Of a stretch of 64,000 nucleotides of DNA, positions 7,271 to 14,283 are shown piece by piece; position 1 is the stretch's first letter, and each line of letters begins with the position of its first letter. The notes under the pieces were generated by a model. It was given only the letters and a program-made list of their open reading frames with translations, searched no databases and was not told the origin of the DNA. This DNA comes from Canibacter zhuwentaonis (GTDB lineage Bacteria > Actinomycetota > Actinomycetes > Actinomycetales > Microbacteriaceae): assembly GCF_018531125.1 (NCBI RefSeq), contig NZ_JAHDSY010000001.1; one strand, 5' to 3'. Both the position numbers and the translations under genes were made by a program.

Positions 7271-8623
7271 ATGGGTTTCCTATCCTGGCTCGGCCTCAAA
7301 CCACCCGAACCACCCCAACCTCAGAACAACTGGGCGCTAACGAACACTGAATTCTTCACCAGCCCTACATCTTCGGGTAAGTCGGTGACTGAGCGCAGCG
7401 CGATGCAGATGACCGCTGTCTACGCCTGCGTCCGCATCTTGGCTGAGGCTGTCGCCTCGTTGCCGTTGCATCTGTATCAGCAGCGCGAAGGAACAACTGG
7501 AGGCAATGAGCGGGCGACCACTAATCCCTTGTACCGGGTGCTTCATAATCAGCCCAATGCGGAGATGACCTCGTTTGTCTTCCGCGAAACCCTCATGACC
7601 CACCTGTTGCTTTGGGGTAATGCTTACGCCCAAGTCATCCGCAACGGTTGGGGTGAGGTTATCGGCCTCTACCCGCTGTTGCCGTCGCAGATGGTGGTGG
7701 ATCGCGATCCAGACACCGGGCTACTCAGGTACACCTACCGTCCTCAGACCACCGGTAAGCCGCCGGTCGTGGTGCTCAGCCCGGCGGATGTGCTTCATAT
7801 TCCGGGCCTCGGGTTTGATGGGCTGGTTGGCTATTCGCCGATTCAGATGGCCAGGAACGCCATCGGCATGGGACTAGCGTGCGAAGAATACGGGGTCAGG
7901 TTCTTTGCCAACGGAGCAGCCCCCGGTGGGGTGCTTGAGCATCCGGGGACGATTCGTGACCCGGCAAGGGTGCGTGAGTCGTGGCAGTCCACCTTCGGCG
8001 GCAGCGAGAACGCCGGCAAGATCGCGGTACTCGAAGAGGGTATGAAGTACACGCCGATCGGGATTAGTCCGGAGCAGGCGCAGTTCTTGGAGACCCGCAA
8101 GTTCCAGATCAACGAAATCGCGAGAATCTTTAGGGTGTCGCCACACATGGTTGGCGACCTCGAAAAATCGAGTTTCAGCAATATTGAGCAGCAGTCGCTT
8201 GAGTTCGTGAAGTACACGCTCGATCCTTGGGTTATCAGGTGGGAACAAGCCCTCACCAAAACCCTGCTCACCGGCCCAGATAGAGAGCGTTATTCGATCG
8301 CTTTCAACCTTGAAGGTTTGCTGCGTGGGGATTATGCGTCGCGGATGCAGGGGTATGCGGTTGCTCGGCAGAACGGGTGGATGAGCGCGAATGACATCCG
8401 TCAGCTCGAAAACTTGGATTTGATTCTAACTGAGGATGGCGGGGACCTTTACCTGGTGAACGGCAACATGCTGCCCCTTAACCAGGCGGGTAGTTACTAC
8501 ACCCACCGCCAGATTCGGGACACCCAACCAACAACAGAAAACGACACCAATAGTGAAAGCGAGGAGGATGCAGATGACGGCGACAATGCGAGCCGACCCC
8601 ACAGCACAGAAGACCCCCAATAG
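7271..8623 (+). CDS. Phage portal protein (HK97 family)
   Basis: Forms the dodecameric ring at the prohead vertex through which DNA is packaged and to which the neck attaches. Its 450 residues and motifs (SAMQMTAVYACVRILAEAVA near residues 40-60, NAYAQVI near 118, FSNIEQQSLEFV near 300) match HK97-type portals. ATG 7271 is chosen because TAGGAG lies seven bases upstream; a frame from 7244 lacks a ribosome site. The C-terminal tail is acidic and disordered-looking. The head protease gene starts inside its last 50 bases, indicating translational coupling. Confidence 0.93.
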   Translation: MGFLSWLGLKPPEPPQPQNNWALTNTEFFTSPTSSGKSVTERSAMQMTAVYACVRILAEAVASLPLHLYQQREGTTGGNERATTNPLYRVLHNQPNAEMTSFVFRETLMTHLLLWGNAYAQVIRNGWGEVIGLYPLLPSQMVVDRDPDTGLLRYTYRPQTTGKPPVVVLSPADVLHIPGLGFDGLVGYSPIQMARNAIGMGLACEEYGVRFFANGAAPGGVLEHPGTIRDPARVRESWQSTFGGSENAGKIAVLEEGMKYTPIGISPEQAQFLETRKFQINEIARIFRVSPHMVGDLEKSSFSNIEQQSLEFVKYTLDPWVIRWEQALTKTLLTGPDRERYSIAFNLEGLLRGDYASRMQGYAVARQNGWMSANDIRQLENLDLILTEDGGDLYLVNGNMLPLNQAGSYYTHRQIRDTQPTTENDTNSESEEDADDGDNASRPHSTEDPQ

Positions 8624-9278
8624 CCCCAAGCGTTTTTGGGATTATGCCACCAGCCCGGATGGTAAGCGCGTTCTGGAGCTGCGTGGTCCGATTGCGCCCG
8701 AGTCCTGGTTCGGAGACGAAACCACACCCCAGCAATTTCGCGACGAACTCATGAGCGGCAGCGGCAACATTATCGTGTGGATCAATAGCCCTGGTGGGGA
8801 TGTGATTGCGGCTGCCGAGATTTATTCGATGCTCATGGACTACCCAGGCCACGTCACCGTCAAAATCGACGGCCTCGCAGCATCAGCTGCCTCCGTGATT
8901 GCGATGGCAGGCAGTGAGGTGCTGATGAGTCCGGTGGCGATGTTGATGATTCACAACCCCATGACCGCCGCGATCGGCGACAGCGAGGAAATGCTCCGCG
9001 CTGTATCCATGCTGGCTGAGGTTAAGGAATCCATCCTCAACGCCTACGAACTCAAAACGGACATGGACCGTGCGGAGCTCAGTGAGTTAATGGATGCGGA
9101 GACCTGGATGGACGCGAACAAGGCCATTGAGCTGGGTTTCGCAGACGGACTGATCAGCCCCGGTAGCACGTTCCCAACCGCCCAGCCAGATGCGGGCAGG
9201 TCAGCGATGGTGTTCTCTCGCCGCGCGGTTACCAACAGCCTCATCAATGCCATCACAGCAGACCTCTCTAGTAGCTAA
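8574..9278 (+). CDS. Head maturation protease, ClpP-like (peptidase S14)
   Basis: Cleaves capsid precursor and scaffold during prohead maturation. The ClpP/crotonase fold is clear: INSPGG near residue 68, the nucleophile region GLAASAAS (candidate Ser104), and MIHNP with His127. Of two close ATG codons, 8574 is preferred because GAGGAGG ends six bases upstream; 8568 is too close. The gene overlaps the portal gene by 50 bases and precedes the capsid gene, the standard HK97-like order. It is 234 residues long, typical for the phage version. Confidence 0.93.
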   Translation: MTATMRADPTAQKTPNSPKRFWDYATSPDGKRVLELRGPIAPESWFGDETTPQQFRDELMSGSGNIIVWINSPGGDVIAAAEIYSMLMDYPGHVTVKIDGLAASAASVIAMAGSEVLMSPVAMLMIHNPMTAAIGDSEEMLRAVSMLAEVKESILNAYELKTDMDRAELSELMDAETWMDANKAIELGFADGLISPGSTFPTAQPDAGRSAMVFSRRAVTNSLINAITADLSSS

Positions 9279-9446
9279 GAACCACTGCCACTAGCGGCGG
9301 AACCTGCTGCTCCTGACCCGCCACCACCTGCTGGCAGGCAGGTATCAGATCTCCTGACCGCCCTCAATTCCTTGAAGCCCTAGCGCTATTCGCGCCGAGG
9401 CTTTTCTTATGCCCAATCCACCATTCGTGTTTTGAAAGGACACACC

Positions 9447-10682
9447 ATGACTACAACGATGATTAATGATATGCGAACCCGCCGTGCTGAGACGTGGGAG
9501 AAGGCTAAGGCCTTCCTCACTGAACGCCAGAGCGCCAATAACGGCATCCTGACCGCTGAGGATGATGAGGCTTACGCTCGTATGGAAGCCGAAATCGAAG
9601 CCTTCGGCCGCGAGATCGCCCGAGCAGAACGCGCCGCCGAGCTCGACGCCCAGTTGTCTAAGCCAGTGGCTTCACCGATTGCTGCCATGCCCGGCACCGT
9701 CACCCCAGAACCGGCTGGTAAGCCAGTTCCTTTCTGTGCTACGGATGAGTACCGGGAGAACTTTTGGAACGCCATGCGCATGGCCACCAACCCCTTCGAA
9801 GTGCGCAACGCCCTCAAAGAAGGTGCTGATACTGAAGGCGGCTATCTGGTGCCCGATGAGTTCGAACGCACTTTGGTCGAAGCGCTCAACGAGGAGAACA
9901 TTATTCGCTCCTTAGCTAAGCGGATTACGACCACATCGGGTGATCGCAAGATCCCCGTCGTGGCGACCCACGGTAAGGCTAACTGGCTCGATGAAGGGGC
10001 AGCAGTCCAAGAATCTGACGAGGCTTTCAAGCAGGTCACCTTAGGGGCATATAAACTCTCCACCTTCATCAAGGTCTCCGAAGAACTCCTGGCCGACTCT
10101 GCGTTCAACATCGAGGCCTACCTTGCAAACGAGTTTGGGCGACGTATCGGCGCTGCTGAAGAAGAAGCGTTCTTGGTTGGGGATGGGTCTAATAAGCCGA
10201 CCGGTATTTTCCACAAGACCGGCGGAGCAGAAGAAGGCCTTAAGGCTGCCGGCCAGATCGCTATCACCGCAGACGAACTCATCGATTTGTTCTATGCGCT
10301 TCGTGCTCCGTATCGCAAGAACGCCGTGTGGCTGACTAATGATTCGACGGTGAAAGCGATTCGGAAGTTGAAGGACAATCAGGGCCAGTACCTGTGGCAG
10401 CCCGCTTTGACTGCAGGGGCTCCGGACATGATCCTAGGCCGCCCCATTTATACCTCCAGTTTTGTGCCAGAGATTAAGGCCGGCGCGAAGACGGTGGCCT
10501 TCGGTGACTTGTCTTATTACTGGATTGCTGACCGTGCTGGCCGCTCGTTTAAGCGTTTGAATGAGTTGTTTGCGACTACGGGGCAGGTGGGGTTCATGGC
10601 AACCCAACGCGTCGACGGCAAACTCATCTTGCCCGAGGCCGTCAAAGTCCTTGTTCAGAAGCAGTAATCCAATGCCAAGTAT
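9447..10682 (+). CDS. Major capsid protein, HK97 gp5 family
   Basis: The reading frame runs from ATG 9447 to TAA at 10665-10667, about 406 residues; a few bases beyond are included only as margin. Residues 1 to about 100 are charged and coiled-coil-like (the delta/scaffold domain removed by the upstream protease). From about residue 110 the HK97 fold follows, with EGADTEGGYLVPDEF at the start of the mature shell protein. AAAGGA precedes the ATG by about six bases. No lesions are visible. Confidence 0.9.
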
Positions 10683-10705
10683 TGGAGAGGGGGTGGCGTA
10701 AAGCC

Positions 10706-11035
10706 ATGGCTCGAATGTTTAACCAAGCCCAGTTCACCCGGGCCCTCAAGGCCAACTTGGTCCTTGAGCACAGCCAGGATGACGAGCTTCTGGGTGAGTT
10801 GATTCAGGCGGGATTGGATTACACCACCTCCTACCAACACCTGGCCCCAGGTCACTACGAGAATCACCCGTTGTCGGAGTCGACGTATCGGGCGGTGATC
10901 ATGCTGGCCACACACTTCTACGAATCCAGGGATGGCTCAACCGGAGGGTTTTTTGCTGATAACACGCAGGCCGCCGCCCGCGTGTGGGAAGCCGTCAACC
11001 GACTACTGATTCTCGACAGGGATTGGAAAGTCTAA
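10706..11035 (+). CDS. Head-tail connector (gp6-like) protein
   Basis: A 109-residue, helix-rich protein directly after the capsid gene. Length, position and pattern (a start with two helices, then DDELLGELIQAGLDY, later YRAVIMLATHFYESRD) match the phage gp6-like / QLRG-type DNA-packaging adaptor that docks beneath the portal. ATG 10706 follows a purine-rich GGAGAGGGGGTGG stretch; the TTG at 10682 is less likely. It is followed within 30 bases by the next connector gene. Confidence 0.8.
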   Translation: MARMFNQAQFTRALKANLVLEHSQDDELLGELIQAGLDYTTSYQHLAPGHYENHPLSESTYRAVIMLATHFYESRDGSTGGFFADNTQAAARVWEAVNRLLILDRDWKV

Positions 11036-11060
11036 AAAGCACAGAGGGAGGGGGTGAGCA

Positions 11061-11396
11061 GTGATGGGTTTGGGATTGCTCCGCACAGAGCTGTTGTTTG
11101 TTGACAACATGGCGAACAGTGACCGTCAAGGCTTTTACACAAAACCTGCCTTGGAGGGTTTCACCTGTCGTGGGGTCTTCGAGGAGCGTTCTGCCACCAC
11201 CCGGTGGGCGAACCTGGCCGGATTCGAACAAGTAGACGCGGTAGCGAAAATTCGCACCCAACCACGCTTGGTCCCGGTCACGGGTCAGAAAGTCGTTGCT
11301 GATGGGCAACTGTTCACCATTACCGGGATTGAAAACGTCAAAGGCCGAGGCCGCTACCTCGTCTTGTTTCTACGCAGGGAGGTGCATCGTGGCTAG
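11061..11396 (+). CDS. Head closure / head-tail adaptor protein
   Basis: A 111-residue beta-rich protein in the slot of head-closure proteins (SPP1 gp16 or HK97 gp7-like). GTG 11061 lies six bases after GGAGGGGG; ATG 11064 is also possible. The C-terminal GQLFTITGIENVKGRGRYLVL is typical of the barrel core of these stoppers. Its end overlaps the next gene by eight bases. Family assignment rests mainly on position and size. Confidence 0.7.
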   Translation: MMGLGLLRTELLFVDNMANSDRQGFYTKPALEGFTCRGVFEERSATTRWANLAGFEQVDAVAKIRTQPRLVPVTGQKVVADGQLFTITGIENVKGRGRYLVLFLRREVHRG

Positions 11397-11817
11397 AACA
11401 CAAATCAAAATGCCAACCAAAACCCTCGAGGCCTTCGCTCACCTGACCACAGCAATGCCCGAGATTGCCGACGAGGCCGTCACAGCCGGCGGGCGGGTCG
11501 TAGAAAGCCGGGTCCGGGCGAACTTGTCCGCGGCTATTGGGAATACCAAGGGCAAGTCACGCTCCACGGGGCAGTTGTTGGGCGCTTTGGGGTTGAGTCC
11601 TGCGAAAGTGGACCGCAAGGGTGATCACAACGTGAAAGTCGGGTTCACCGAGAACCGCAGGGATGGGCGCCCCAACGCCCTGATCGCCAACGTCCTCGAA
11701 TACGGCAAGGCCGGGCAAACGCCCCGCCCATTCCTACGCCCGGCTAGAGCCTCAAGTCGGCGGGCCTGCTTGGAGGCAATGAAACAAGTGCTGCAAAACC
11801 GGATGAGGGGCAGGTGA
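11389..11817 (+). CDS. HK97 gp10-like tail completion/neck protein
   Basis: A 142-residue protein from GTG 11389, with GGGAGG six bases upstream, overlapping the previous gene by eight bases. The middle segment VGFTENRRDGRPNALIANVLEYGKAG followed by PRPFLRPA is characteristic of HK97-gp10 family proteins (pattern: G..N...I.A...EFG.......PFL.PA). These act at the tail terminus. The longer upstream frame from 11296 is a shadow of the preceding gene. Confidence 0.82.
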   Translation: MARTQIKMPTKTLEAFAHLTTAMPEIADEAVTAGGRVVESRVRANLSAAIGNTKGKSRSTGQLLGALGLSPAKVDRKGDHNVKVGFTENRRDGRPNALIANVLEYGKAGQTPRPFLRPARASSRRACLEAMKQVLQNRMRGR

Positions 11818-11821
11818 GCCC

Positions 11822-12232
11822 ATGGAGTGTTTAGAGATTTTGGTGAGTGTTTTTCGCCGTCTTGGCATGGAAGTGTTCACCGGCACCTGGCCAGCCCTAC
11901 CGGCCAGCGACTACGTCGTCCTCCTACCCCTAGTGGACGTCTACGACCTGCACGCCGATAACCAACCTGGTGTGGAGATTCAGTACGTAAGAGTCAACCT
12001 GTTCAGCCAAGAGAACTACCTGCCACTGGTCTACCGGCTCCTACCGCTATTGCGCCAAAACGACCTGACGGTTACTGAGCGCCGCTATATCGGCCATGAC
12101 CCCGAGGCCGGCTACCACCCTACGTCGTTGAAGTCGCACTCACCACTGACCCCCACTAGTACGGGGGTCTTTCCATATATCCACCCGCATTTGTCTTTGA
12201 AGGAGGACACTCATGGCCACGATTGGTCTTGA
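11822..12232 (+). CDS. Tail terminator-like protein, C-terminus altered by frameshift
   Basis: The first ~98 residues look like a gpU/tail-terminator-type neck protein in its standard place before the major tail gene. After Gly-Tyr-His near 12118 the frame continues into an unlikely basic, proline-rich tail overlapping the next gene by 20 bases. In the -1 frame, YVVEVALTTDPH would end at TAG 12157-12159, inside a hairpin, which fits the family much better. Loss of one C in the CCC run near 12119 explains this. The native product was probably about 112 residues. Confidence 0.65.
   Translation: MECLEILVSVFRRLGMEVFTGTWPALPASDYVVLLPLVDVYDLHADNQPGVEIQYVRVNLFSQENYLPLVYRLLPLLRQNDLTVTERRYIGHDPEAGYHPTSLKSHSPLTPTSTGVFPYIHPHLSLKEDTHGHDWS
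12149..12175 (+). terminator. Hairpin before major tail gene
   Basis: GACCCCC pairs with GGGGGTC around an ACTAGTAC loop, followed by TTTCC. It is a candidate weak terminator or attenuator that would separate neck and tail expression. Confidence 0.45.
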
Positions 12233-12803
12233 CAAGCTCTACTACGCCACCATCACCGAAAACCCCGAAGGGGAAGAAACCTACGCGACCCCCAAACCTC
12301 TGGCTAAAGCCATCTCCGCCGAACTCTCCGTTGAACTAGCAGAGGCTATTTTGTACGCCGACGACGGTGCATCAGAGGTGGTCAAGGAGTTCAAATCCGG
12401 CACCCTCACCCTCGGTATCGACGATCTCAAGCCCGAGGTCGCAGCAGAACTGACCGGCTGCACCCTCGATGACAACAAGGTCCTGGTCGCCACCAGTGAG
12501 GATGGGGCCAAGCCGGTCGCTATCTCTTTCCGCGCCCGCCGCTCAAACGGCAAGTACACGTACTTTTGGCTCTACCGCGTCAAGTTCGCACCGCCCGCCA
12601 CATCCCTAAACACCAAGGGAGATTCGATTAGCTTTGCGACCCCTTCGATTGAGGGGACGATCATGCGCCGCAACAAGGCGGAGAAGAACGGGCTACATCC
12701 GTGGAAGGCCGAAGTCACCGAAGGCATTGACGGAGTCAAACCGCAGACTCTGACTGACTGGTACAAGAAGGTTTACGAGCCTTCTCTACCGTCCAAAGCC
12801 TGA
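12213..12803 (+). CDS. Major tail (tube) protein, phi13/TP901-like
   Basis: Builds the tail tube. The 196-residue sequence opens IGLDKLYYATITEN and has LSVELAEAILYADD and FRARRSNGKYTYFWLYRVKF, as in the phi13-type major tail protein family of Gram-positive siphophages. GAAGGAGG precedes the ATG by six bases, the strongest ribosome site in this operon, consistent with a high-copy structural protein. It is followed by the gpG/gpGT chaperones. Confidence 0.88.
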   Translation: MATIGLDKLYYATITENPEGEETYATPKPLAKAISAELSVELAEAILYADDGASEVVKEFKSGTLTLGIDDLKPEVAAELTGCTLDDNKVLVATSEDGAKPVAISFRARRSNGKYTYFWLYRVKFAPPATSLNTKGDSISFATPSIEGTIMRRNKAEKNGLHPWKAEVTEGIDGVKPQTLTDWYKKVYEPSLPSKA

Positions 12804-12824
12804 ATGAGAAGGAGAACCTGACCA

Positions 12825-13241
12825 ATGACTACGAATATCGTCTTAGAAAATCCTTCACTGGAAGGCCGCACCGCCACCGTGACCATCGCAGGCCGTGAGT
12901 ACACCCTCGTCTTGTCTACGGGTGCTACTCGTAAGATTGCCGCCCGCTACGGGGGCCTAGACCAGCTCGGTGAAAAACTCCTCACCGGTGAGGACATGGA
13001 TCAAGCCTTGGGTGAGATCATCTGGATCGTCACTCTGCTAGCTAACCAGGGCATCCAGATTCACAACTTTGCTCATCCTGATGACAAGCAAGAACTGTTG
13101 AGCGAGGACCTGGTGGAACTCTTAACCTGTCCTGCCGACCTGGCGGATTACCGTGAGGCGATCACAGCCGCACTGGTCAACGGCACCCGCCGTGAGGTTG
13201 TCTCTGAGGCTCCAGTGGGAAAAGACCAGCAGGCCGAGTAG
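12825..13241 (+). CDS. Tail assembly chaperone gpG-like
   Basis: A 138-residue protein between major tail and tape measure genes, the position of lambda gpG. It is made as is, or as a longer GT fusion through a -1 frameshift at G-GGA-AAA (13217-13223), 18 bases before its stop. The protein starts with a beta-rich segment (TATVTIAGREYTLVLST) and continues as helices, typical of the Gram-positive G proteins. AAGGAG precedes the ATG by about ten bases. It binds the tape measure protein during tail assembly in the lambda model. Confidence 0.85.
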   Translation: MTTNIVLENPSLEGRTATVTIAGREYTLVLSTGATRKIAARYGGLDQLGEKLLTGEDMDQALGEIIWIVTLLANQGIQIHNFAHPDDKQELLSEDLVELLTCPADLADYREAITAALVNGTRREVVSEAPVGKDQQAE

Positions 13242-13435
13242 CAGACAGCGACGAGGCCACGTTTATCCGCCTGCTCCACTGGGAAACCACGATTCTCAGG
13301 TTGGGGCAGGCGGAAACCTGGCACATGCCCCTCGGCCTCCTACTCGACCTGATCGAATGCCACCGCCAACACACCGGCACCGCAAGCCCTTTGCGGGAGA
13401 CATTCATTGATGACGTCATCCCGTTCGGGGTTTAG
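13223..13435 (+). CDS. gpT part of tail chaperone, reached by programmed -1 frameshift
   Basis: After slipping back one base at GGGAAAA (13217-13223), ribosomes would read RPAGRVADSDEATFIRLLHW onward to TAG 13433-13435, giving a GT fusion of about 203 residues (133 from gpG plus 70). The T part has no start codon or ribosome site of its own and is rich in Leu/Trp helices like other T domains (HWETTILRLGQAETW, then LGLLLDLIE). Slippery sequence, frame direction, overlap length and location all match the conserved lambda G-GT arrangement. Not itself a separate gene. Confidence 0.8.
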   Translation, partial: RPAGRVADSDEATFIRLLHWETTILRLGQAETWHMPLGLLLDLIECHRQHTGTASPLRETFIDDVIPFGV

Positions 13436-13442
13436 AAGACTG

Positions 13443-14165
13443 TCAACATTGTCGGGAACGAGCTTTCTTTTTGATTCGCTCGATTCGCTTATCCCAGTCG
13501 CCGTCCCATTTACTATTTGCAGCACCTTCCAGTAGCTTAAGGGCGTCTTCATAGCGTTTTTCTTTTTCAAGAATAATCGCCAGCCTTTTGAACCCCTTGT
13601 GACTGGGATAAATAATTGATTGGTTTTTCTTTCCAGGTACGGCAAGACGTTTTTCTATCCTAATGTAGGCTTTCATCGCCTCTGACTGCATTTCTACTTG
13701 CATCTGAGCGGCAGCTTTGCAGCGTTCAAGAAGTAACGGATCTTCACGAAAACGATAATAAATTTCTGCCAAGGCACCAAGTGCTAGATGCTTTGAAAAT
13801 ATCGCGTCGTCTCCGGTCGCTGGCGATAGGTTCTCCTTTACTTCCCAGGCTTTATCAGCAATCTTCAGGATCAATCTAGACTGCTCGGGGTCGTTTGGCT
13901 TAAACCATCCAGCTAAAACTGACAACCAAAACGCAGTAGTTTGCGAAGACTCTACATTACTCATTAACAGTGTGGATTTTGAATTAGATACACCCATTGG
14001 TTTGTAGGTATTGATGATGAGCTTTCGTTCTGACTCATCAAGTTCATGCAACCACCAATCCTCAAGACCGTAGTATCCGATTTCACCCCTTATGGGGATA
14101 TTTTTCATTGATTTATCGGTCGTAGCAGGATCTTGCAAGCCGAGTAGTCGAGACCAAAAACCCAT
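13443..14165 (-). CDS. Leftward cargo gene, helical-repeat (TPR-like) protein
   Basis: A 240-residue protein on the opposite strand between gpGT and the tape measure gene. AAGGAG lies ten bases before ATG 14165. Base composition is clearly more AT-rich than the neighbours. The C-terminal half reads as paired helices: ALGALAEIYYRF, then AMKAYIRIEKRLA, then FKRLAIILEKEKRYEDALKLLEGA, the last close to a tetratricopeptide repeat. The N-terminal half is unrecognised. It converges on gpT with a gap of only seven bases. Placement, strand and composition mark it as inserted cargo; defence or superinfection exclusion is a guess. Confidence 0.65.
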   Translation of the reverse strand: MGFWSRLLGLQDPATTDKSMKNIPIRGEIGYYGLEDWWLHELDESERKLIINTYKPMGVSNSKSTLLMSNVESSQTTAFWLSVLAGWFKPNDPEQSRLILKIADKAWEVKENLSPATGDDAIFSKHLALGALAEIYYRFREDPLLLERCKAAAQMQVEMQSEAMKAYIRIEKRLAVPGKKNQSIIYPSHKGFKRLAIILEKEKRYEDALKLLEGAANSKWDGDWDKRIERIKKKARSRQC

Positions 14166-14283
14166 CAGGAACTCTCCTTGTTCAAACTGAAATGGCTTTT
14201 GTCATTATGCGGGAACGTCAGCTGACCAGCCATTTTGAAATTCCATCTCCATTATACATGCTTTACAACTTAAGGAACCGCTC

